From the NCBI GenBank assembly GCA_002451235.1, contig DKBN01000045.1, positions 1 to 12,393 of the forward strand: a stretch of DNA of 12,393 bases, written 5' to 3'. A program made the translations under genes and the position numbers. Position 1 is the first letter of the stretch, and each line of letters starts with the position of its first letter. This stretch comes from Patescibacteria group bacterium UBA6899 (GTDB lineage Bacteria > Patescibacteriota > Minisyncoccia > Phycocordibacterales > UBA6899). Below the pieces are notes generated by a model. It had not been told where the DNA came from, ran no database searches, and saw only the letters and a list, made by a program, of their open reading frames with translations. Below, one piece after another: positions 7,535 to 11,027 of this stretch.

Positions 7535-8209
7535 TCACTTTTCTTTCTGCTCTGGAAACGTAAGCGCAAGGTGTTCAAGAAGCATCTTCATGGACGGCGC
7601 ACGATCAAAGAGAAAGTTTTTTGCTCTCAAGACCTCTCCAAGGAACTCCGGGTCGTATTCAGGCCGGGCATGGTAGCCCACGAGTAGGGCATCGAGAAAT
7701 CTTTTTGCTCGTTCTTTATCCTTTCCTTCGACGATATTGGAAATGATCTTCATGCGCTCCAGGAGCCCCGCATCGACGAATCGTTCTGCTTCCTCTCGCG
7801 CGAGATCATCCTCCTCCATCTTGCTCCCCACGAGGAGGAACGCGCGCGAACGGACCGTCGGCAAGAGTGCTTCTTTGGTCGGAACGATGAGGAAGATGAT
7901 CGTGTCCTTGTTCGGTTCTTCCAGGGTCTTGAGAAGCGCGTTCTGCGCTTCGCGCCCGATCGTGTGCGCAGCGACAATAAACACCTTCATCCCGCCGCCG
8001 AACGCTGTCGCCTGGTCCTTCTCCCTGATCGCCCTCACCTCGTCAATGGAAAGTGTATCTGTCTCGAAGCGATAAAGATTCGGATTGCCGGACGTCTTCA
8101 CGCCGAGCTCGTCCTCAAGAAAGCGCCCGAGCTCTCGGAAGATGCTTTCTCTCTCCCCTTCGAGAATGTAGGCATGATGATGATTTTCCTTGGTGATGCC
8201 GGAAAACAT
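7535..8209 (-). CDS. holB: DNA polymerase III delta' subunit-like clamp-loader protein
   Basis: The 224-residue protein has the AAA+ clamp-loader signatures REAQNALLKTLEEP (86-99) and LLPTVRSRAF (115-124, the degenerate SRC motif). No Walker A motif is visible, which fits delta', a subunit that does not bind ATP productively. Delta' completes the clamp loader that places the beta clamp on DNA. At 224 residues it is shorter than the usual 300-330, and the N-terminal part before residue 70 and the C-terminal collar domain look abbreviated. It is the first gene of the holB-frr-rseP-proS cluster. A possible -10 TATACT (8234-8239, minus) lies upstream with only a weak -35. No Shine-Dalgarno sequence precedes the ATG. 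Confidence 0.88.
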   Translation of the reverse strand: MFSGITKENHHHAYILEGERESIFRELGRFLEDELGVKTSGNPNLYRFETDTLSIDEVRAIREKDQATAFGGGMKVFIVAAHTIGREAQNALLKTLEEPNKDTIIFLIVPTKEALLPTVRSRAFLLVGSKMEEDDLAREEAERFVDAGLLERMKIISNIVEGKDKERAKRFLDALLVGYHARPEYDPEFLGEVLRAKNFLFDRAPSMKMLLEHLALTFPEQKEK

Positions 8210-8247
8210 GGTTTCATAGTATCAAGGATCATGAGTATACCTATCCC

Positions 8248-8276
8248 TTGCTATACACCCACTTTTGTGTTATCAA
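8248..8276 (+). promoter_or_regulatory. Promoter of the 8332 gene
   Basis: -35 TTGCTA (8248-8253), a 17-bp spacer, -10 TATCAA (8271-8276) preceded by TGT, an extended -10. The nine bases GTGTTATCA are identical to those in the promoter of the 9061 gene, and the -35 to leader-element distance is the same 43 bp. The predicted start is 8283, one base before the leader RNA element. Confidence 0.65.
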
Positions 8277-8283
8277 TTCCCAG

Positions 8284-8309
8284 GCCCGAACCGGATGGGC
8301 AAGATCCGG
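8284..8309 (+). ncRNA. 5' leader RNA element, copy A (hairpin or H-type pseudoknot)
   Basis: The order is GCCC (8284-8287), GAA, CCGGAT (8291-8296), GGGC (8297-8300), AAG, ATCCGG (8304-8309). CCGGAT pairs with ATCCGG in a 6-bp hairpin, and GCCC can pair with the loop GGGC to make a compact pseudoknot. The element lies at the predicted 5' end of the mRNA and 8 or 12 nt before the Shine-Dalgarno sequence, depending on which AAGGA is counted. A second copy lies at 9011-9036 with the same order and spacing. Whether it is a riboswitch, a 5' stabiliser or a protein site cannot be told from sequence. Confidence 0.6.
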
Positions 8310-8331
8310 GACCAATGAAGGAAGGAAAATA

Positions 8332-8541
8332 ATGCCACATCGGCACGGATCGAGATTGACTATCCACCAAAAAGCAAGCTTCATCGCGGTAATGGGGAGA
8401 GCAACGATGCTCATCCTCGACCAGCTCCCCACTGAAGCAGTGAACGATTGGTGCGAGCCCGAGCACTTTCCGACGCTCATGGATGCAATTCAAAGGACCT
8501 TGGCGGCATCGCCCAACACGATCGAAAGAAGCAAGAAATAG
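8332..8541 (+). CDS. Hypothetical small protein, 69 residues
   Basis: I do not recognise this protein. It starts MPHRHGSRLTIHQK and is otherwise a mixed, probably helical soluble protein with DWCEPEHFPTLMDAIQRTL near residues 39-57; no membrane segment or signal peptide is visible. The start at 8332 is favoured by the purine-rich Shine-Dalgarno region (two AAGGA units at 8318-8326) 5 nt upstream. A five-codon reading frame, ATG at 8315 (MKEGK), ends in TAA overlapping this ATG as TAATG and might couple to it. The gene is monocistronic, with promoter at 8248-8276, leader element at 8284-8309 and terminator at 8562-8590. It is divergent from holB. Confidence 0.62.
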   Translation: MPHRHGSRLTIHQKASFIAVMGRATMLILDQLPTEAVNDWCEPEHFPTLMDAIQRTLAASPNTIERSKK

Positions 8542-8561
8542 TGTTCCTCGTACCTTACCTC

Positions 8562-8590
8562 ACCCCCCTTGCCACGGGGGGTTTGTTTTT
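8562..8590 (+). terminator. Intrinsic terminator of the 8332 gene
   Basis: A 7-bp stem (ACCCCCC 8562-8568 with GGGGGGT 8576-8582) and 7-nt loop are followed by TTTGTTTTT. The same GGTTTGTTTTT tail is used by the two terminators downstream. The end of the T-run doubles as the first bases of the next promoter's -35 (TTGACA, 8589-8594). Confidence 0.85.
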
Positions 8591-8617
8591 GACATGATAG
8601 TAATGGGAATATTCAAT
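8589..8617 (+). promoter_or_regulatory. Promoter of the 8652 gene
   Basis: -35 consensus TTGACA (8589-8594), a 17-bp spacer, -10 TTCAAT (8612-8617). The predicted start, near 8624, leaves a 28-nt leader with the Shine-Dalgarno GAGGAG (8641-8646). The -35 overlaps the preceding terminator's T-run. This leader has no copy of the CCGGAT element. Confidence 0.6.
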
Positions 8618-8651
8618 GGATACAGTCGTACAACCTAGACGAGGAGCGACA

Positions 8652-8891
8652 ATGAGAACGTTATCAAAGAAAGACGCAAGGCGTTTGTATATCGTACGGT
8701 CCTGGATAAAGAAAGAAACAGCGACTCCTTCGGGAGCATGCAGGTTCGTTCAGCCCGTTCGTAGGACAAAAATCCCTAAAAGGGTTTCACGTGCTGTTGC
8801 ATACCTTGAAGCGAGTCTTTGGTTCAAGAAACTCAATCGTCCGTCCTCTGGGATGCACAAACTAGTGCATGCATACGCTGTGCGCGGATGA
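8652..8891 (+). CDS. Hypothetical small basic protein, 79 residues
   Basis: I do not recognise this protein. It begins MRTLSKKDARRLYIVRSWIK and is rich in Lys and Arg along its length (RRTKIPKRVSR near 38-48, WFKKLNRP near 57-64), with one Cys at 30. The strong positive charge would suit nucleic-acid or ribosome binding, but no known fold is visible. The ATG at 8652 is chosen because GAGGAG lies 5 nt upstream. An in-frame ATG at 8616 overlaps the predicted -10 and would not be transcribed from this promoter. It is followed within 10 nt by a strong terminator, the first part of repeat copy 1. Confidence 0.6.
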   Translation: MRTLSKKDARRLYIVRSWIKKETATPSGACRFVQPVRRTKIPKRVSRAVAYLEASLWFKKLNRPSSGMHKLVHAYAVRG

Positions 8892-8900
8892 TGAGTAATA

Positions 8901-8936
8901 CTGCCCCGTGCTTCTGCACGCGGGCGGTTTGTTTTT
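8901..8936 (+). terminator. Intrinsic terminator of the 8652 gene
   Basis: An 11-bp stem with one bulged C (8921) and a TTCT loop (8912-8915) is followed by TTTGTTTTT (8928-8936). Bases from 8903 on belong to the 70-bp repeat. Just outside it, T8902 pairs with G8926 where copy 2 has C9742-G9766, so pairing is kept. Confidence 0.88.
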
Positions 8937-8972
8937 CACACAGAGCGTAACTTGGCGACCTGGTCGCTAAGT
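8903..8972 (+). repeat. 70-bp direct repeat, copy 1 (terminator plus palindrome)
   Basis: All 70 bases are identical to 9743-9812, 840 bp downstream in the same orientation. The repeat contains most of a terminator hairpin, its T-run, a short linker (CACACAGAGCGTA) and a 23-bp palindrome. It ends exactly at the palindrome edge: the next base differs (A8973 against T9813). The two copies bracket the 216-residue gene and its promoter. Confidence 0.95.
8950..8972 (+). promoter_or_regulatory. 23-bp near-perfect palindrome, copy 1
   Basis: ACTTGGCGAC, CTG, GTCGCTAAGT: ten base pairs with one G-T at 8954/8968, around a 3-nt centre. It ends 2 bp before the -35 of the 9061 promoter (8975-8980), a position suited to an activator or repressor. 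It could equally be an RNA hairpin in read-through transcripts, or a recombination site. Confidence 0.6.
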
Positions 8973-8974
8973 AC

Positions 8975-9003
8975 TTGCACTTTATCAATATTCGTGTTAT
9001 CAT
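8975..9003 (+). promoter_or_regulatory. Promoter of the 9061 gene
   Basis: -35 TTGCAC (8975-8980), a 17-bp spacer, -10 TATCAT (8998-9003) preceded by TGT, an extended -10. The predicted start is A9010, one base before the leader element. It has the same design as the promoter at 8248-8276 and lies directly after the palindrome of repeat copy 1. Confidence 0.75.
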
Positions 9004-9010
9004 ATTAACA

Positions 9011-9036
9011 GCCTAAACCGGATGGGCGAAATCCGG
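9011..9036 (+). ncRNA. 5' leader RNA element, copy B (hairpin or H-type pseudoknot)
   Basis: The order is GCCT (9011-9014), AAA, CCGGAT (9018-9023), GGGC (9024-9027), GAA, ATCCGG (9031-9036). The 6-bp hairpin stem is identical to copy A. In the possible pseudoknot stem, copy A's C-G pair becomes U-G, so pairing survives the base change. The start of the mRNA is predicted at 9010. The Shine-Dalgarno AAGGA (9050-9054) follows 13 nt after the hairpin. Confidence 0.62.
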
Positions 9037-9060
9037 AATTTCTTTAAGAAAGGACTGACC

Positions 9061-9711
9061 ATGACCAAATCCGTCATGCTCGGTGAGATCTCCGTTCGTG
9101 CGCTTCATGGCCCGTGGTCGGATTTCATGGACAAACTCCAGGGCGACGATGGTCGTCTTTGGTTCGATGGCTTCAAGCGGTTTCTCCGAAAGGAGGACCC
9201 ATGGCACACGAGTGGCCCAAGCACCGATTTCCCAGTCTGGAGAACAGTGCGACTTGGCAAATATGAAACACCAGACGAGTACCGAAGGGCACTTGGCTGG
9301 AAAGAAGAAACAACGGGGGTAAGTCGAAGTATCCATGACAGCGCAAACTTTATCCTCAACAAGATCACTTGCTCTGAGGGTGAAGATTGTCTCGATCTTG
9401 TGCTCATCTCACAACGAGATGTACGTATAAATGATGCTGTTTCCTATGGGCAATTCTGTAGTAAGGTATTGTCTCTGGGATACAGACTTTGTCCCGCTGA
9501 GGTTGGCCCCGCCTTGCGGCTTCAGTACGTAGACCAACCAGACGGCGAGACAGTGCTTATCGCGATGGAGGCAATATCCGATCGAATCGTTGAGCGCTAC
9601 ATTTTCAGTGTGGAAAACAGCGGTAAACTCGATCTTTTTGCCTACTATGGTCATGCTGGATGTACCTGGGGCATTGATAATCGCTTTGCTTTTGTGAAGC
9701 CGCGCTTTTAG
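9061..9711 (+). CDS. Conserved hypothetical protein of a CPR-type orphan family, 216 residues
   Basis: The function is unknown. The protein has LWFDGFKRFLRKEDPW (33-48), then FPVWRTVRLGKYETPDEYRRAL (57-78), and a distinctive C-terminal core LCPAEVGPALRLQYVDQP (143-160) followed by VLIAME (165-170) and FAFVKPRF at the end. From memory, this order (FLRKE-PW, VW-T--LG, LCPAEVGP-LRLQY-DQP) recurs in hypothetical proteins of Parcubacteria genomes; I cannot verify that here. No signal peptide or membrane segment is seen, so it is probably cytoplasmic. The ATG at 9061 is chosen over an in-frame ATG at 9022 because AAGGA lies 6 nt upstream and 9022 lies inside the leader hairpin. It sits between the two 70-bp repeats, and is more AT-rich by eye than the core genes. 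Confidence 0.82.
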   Translation: MTKSVMLGEISVRALHGPWSDFMDKLQGDDGRLWFDGFKRFLRKEDPWHTSGPSTDFPVWRTVRLGKYETPDEYRRALGWKEETTGVSRSIHDSANFILNKITCSEGEDCLDLVLISQRDVRINDAVSYGQFCSKVLSLGYRLCPAEVGPALRLQYVDQPDGETVLIAMEAISDRIVERYIFSVENSGKLDLFAYYGHAGCTWGIDNRFAFVKPRF

Positions 9712-9740
9712 TTTTCCATAGTACGTAGTACGCTCCTTCC

Positions 9741-9776
9741 CCGCCCCGTGCTTCTGCACGCGGGCGGTTTGTTTTT
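9741..9776 (+). terminator. Intrinsic terminator of the 9061 gene
   Basis: This is the same 11-bp stem with bulged C, TTCT loop and TTTGTTTTT tail as at 8901-8936, here with a C-G pair at 9742/9766. It begins 29 nt after the stop codon. Two tandem copies of TAGTACG (9719-9732) lie between stop codon and stem. Confidence 0.88.
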
Positions 9777-9812
9777 CACACAGAGCGTAACTTGGCGACC
9801 TGGTCGCTAAGT
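9743..9812 (+). repeat. 70-bp direct repeat, copy 2 (terminator plus palindrome)
   Basis: This is an exact copy of 8903-8972. After it the sequence diverges at once (TTTGAACACG against ACTTGCAC), though a -35-like TTGAAC begins at the next base, as a -35 also follows copy 1. The lack of any mismatch suggests recent duplication, gene conversion or strong constraint. Confidence 0.95.
9790..9812 (+). promoter_or_regulatory. 23-bp near-perfect palindrome, copy 2
   Basis: This is identical to the palindrome at 8950-8972. Here it is followed by TTGAAC (9813-9818) but by no clear -10, so if it is an operator it may now be orphaned. Confidence 0.5.
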
Positions 9813-9956
9813 TTGAACACGTGAAGAGATTGTATCCAAAAGATACATTCCCGGATGAGACCCGGGGCACGAAGAAGGAATACCCACGAGCAACAGGATC
9901 TCTATTTCTATTGTGAACGGGTTGCCAACTAACGCAATGAAGGAGATCGCAGAAAT
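9813..9956 (+). other. Possible decayed leader module, no clear gene
   Basis: This stretch holds TTGAAC (9813-9818), a hairpin TGTATC-CAAAA-GATACA (9831-9847), a second hairpin CCCGG-ATGAGAC-CCGGG (9850-9866) reminiscent of the CCGGAT leader element, and a purine run GAAGAAGGAA (9871-9880). No convincing -10 or start codon follows. The only frame from the hairpin ATG (9855) is about 25 codons long. It may be the remnant of a third module truncated against mreB2. It could also hold the 3' end of the mreB2 transcript, though neither hairpin has a T-run on the minus strand. Confidence 0.3.
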
Positions 9957-10970
9957 TTATCTTTTGGCGATAATGGACTTTTTGTAGGTATCTAAGTGTT
10001 CCAATGCGATCCCCGTCCCCTTCACCACACAATACAAGGGATCATCCGCGAGGATCGCCTTTACACCGGTACGCCGATAGACGAGCTCAGGAAGATTGCG
10101 TAATTGCGATGACCCGCCGGTCATAATGATACCCTGATCGATGATGTCGGCAGAAAGTTCCGGCGGCGTCTCCTGGAGAACATCCTTGATCGCCTTCACC
10201 ATCTCACGTAGCTCTTTGTCGATCGCCTTCACGATCTCGTTGGTGGAGACGGTCACCGAGCGCGGAAGTCCTTGGACGAAATCGCGACCCTTGATCGTCA
10301 TCGATAGTTCCTCTTCGACTGGAACCGCAGAGCCGATCTGGATCTTGATGTCTTCTGCGGTCTTATCCCCGATCGCAAGGTTGAAGGTCTTCTTTATGTA
10401 GTCCGCGACCGCTTGATCGATGCGGTTCCCCGCGCACTTCACGGAGGTGGATGAGACGATTCCTCCAAGCGAGATCACCGCGACGTCGGTCGTTCCGCCG
10501 CCGATATCGACCACCATATGCCCGCGCGCTTCGTAGATGGGAATACCTGCTCCGATCGCCGCCAAGATCGGCTCCTTCACGACGTACGCGTTCTTCGCGC
10601 CCGCGCGGATCGCTGCTTCGATGACCGCACGTCGCTCCGTCGAGGTCACACCGGCGGGAACCGAGACCATCACTTCCGGCTTGAAGATGTTGAACGCGCC
10701 GAGCGCCTTGTCGATGAAGTATCGGAGCATAGCTTCAGTGACGCGATAATCCGCGATAACGCCATCTCGCATCGGACGATACGCGATGATGTCGTCCGGG
10801 GTGCGTCCGATCATCTCCTTCGCTTCAATGCCGACAGAGAGGATGCGATTGTCGTGTTCCGCGACCGCGACCACGGAAGGTTCATTGAGGATGATGCCGC
10901 GCCCAGGAACGTAAACGAGCGTATTGGCAGTGCCGAGGTCGATGCCAAGCTTTTTAGTGAAAAACGCCAT
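9957..10970 (-). CDS. Actin-like MreB paralogue (copy 2, stand-alone)
   Basis: The 337-residue protein from the ATG at 10970 is a full-length MreB-family actin. It has phosphate-1 GIDLGTANT (9-17), phosphate-2 DIGGGTTD (155-162) and the family pattern throughout, but is clearly diverged from the operon copy. Two differences stand out: the adenosine loop reads GGSS (285-288) instead of GGGA, and the active-site region reads VKEPILAAIG (131-140) instead of VEEPMAAAIG. It may form its own filaments or copolymerise with copy 1. It has its own promoter and no mreC or mreD beside it. A GTG at 10988 would add six residues, but it lies upstream of the predicted transcript start. There is no Shine-Dalgarno sequence. 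Confidence 0.94.
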   Translation of the reverse strand: MAFFTKKLGIDLGTANTLVYVPGRGIILNEPSVVAVAEHDNRILSVGIEAKEMIGRTPDDIIAYRPMRDGVIADYRVTEAMLRYFIDKALGAFNIFKPEVMVSVPAGVTSTERRAVIEAAIRAGAKNAYVVKEPILAAIGAGIPIYEARGHMVVDIGGGTTDVAVISLGGIVSSTSVKCAGNRIDQAVADYIKKTFNLAIGDKTAEDIKIQIGSAVPVEEELSMTIKGRDFVQGLPRSVTVSTNEIVKAIDKELREMVKAIKDVLQETPPELSADIIDQGIIMTGGSSQLRNLPELVYRRTGVKAILADDPLYCVVKGTGIALEHLDTYKKSIIAKR

Positions 10971-10979
10971 GTGGCGTGT

Positions 10980-11008
10980 ATTCAACACGAAAACACGCGC
11001 TTGCGCAA
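10980..11008 (-). promoter_or_regulatory. Promoter of the second mreB
   Basis: On the minus strand: -35 TTGCGC (11003-11008), a 17-bp spacer, -10 TTGAAT (10980-10985). The predicted start is near 10973, about 3 nt before the ATG at 10970, so the mRNA would be leaderless. It lies between this gene and the stop of the 11028 gene. Confidence 0.5.
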
Positions 11009-11027
11009 TGCAGCTTCTTGTCTGAAA

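Noticed and set aside
8903..8972. Integron attC site
   Set aside because: The repeat is palindromic and follows an ORF, but the GTTRRRY core and its inverse are not present at the ends, and no integrase gene is visible.
9022..9060. Upstream in-frame start for the 216-residue protein (MGEIRNFF...)
   Set aside because: This ATG is inside the leader hairpin, has no Shine-Dalgarno sequence, and the equivalent ATG in copy A (8295) gives only MGKIRDQ then stop. A shared peptide is less likely than a shared RNA fold, because the stem is invariant while the loop codons differ.
8210..9060. tRNA or other classical structured RNA gene in the island
   Set aside because: No cloverleaf arms, GTTCRA-type T-loop with matching acceptor stem, or CCA end could be found on either strand.
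9719..9732. TAGTACG tandem pair as a recombination or regulatory site
   Set aside because: Only two copies of seven bases lie in a short spacer after the stop codon; this can easily arise by chance slippage.
8903..9812. CRISPR array or transposon ends
   Set aside because: There are only two repeat copies, 840 bp apart with a gene between them, in direct orientation, with no transposase and no target-site duplication that I can see.
9409..10032. 207-codon open frame on the minus strand
   Set aside because: It lies antisense to the 9061 gene and overlaps the mreB2 3' end in another frame, crosses a terminator repeat, and its composition looks random, with no family motif or ribosome binding site.
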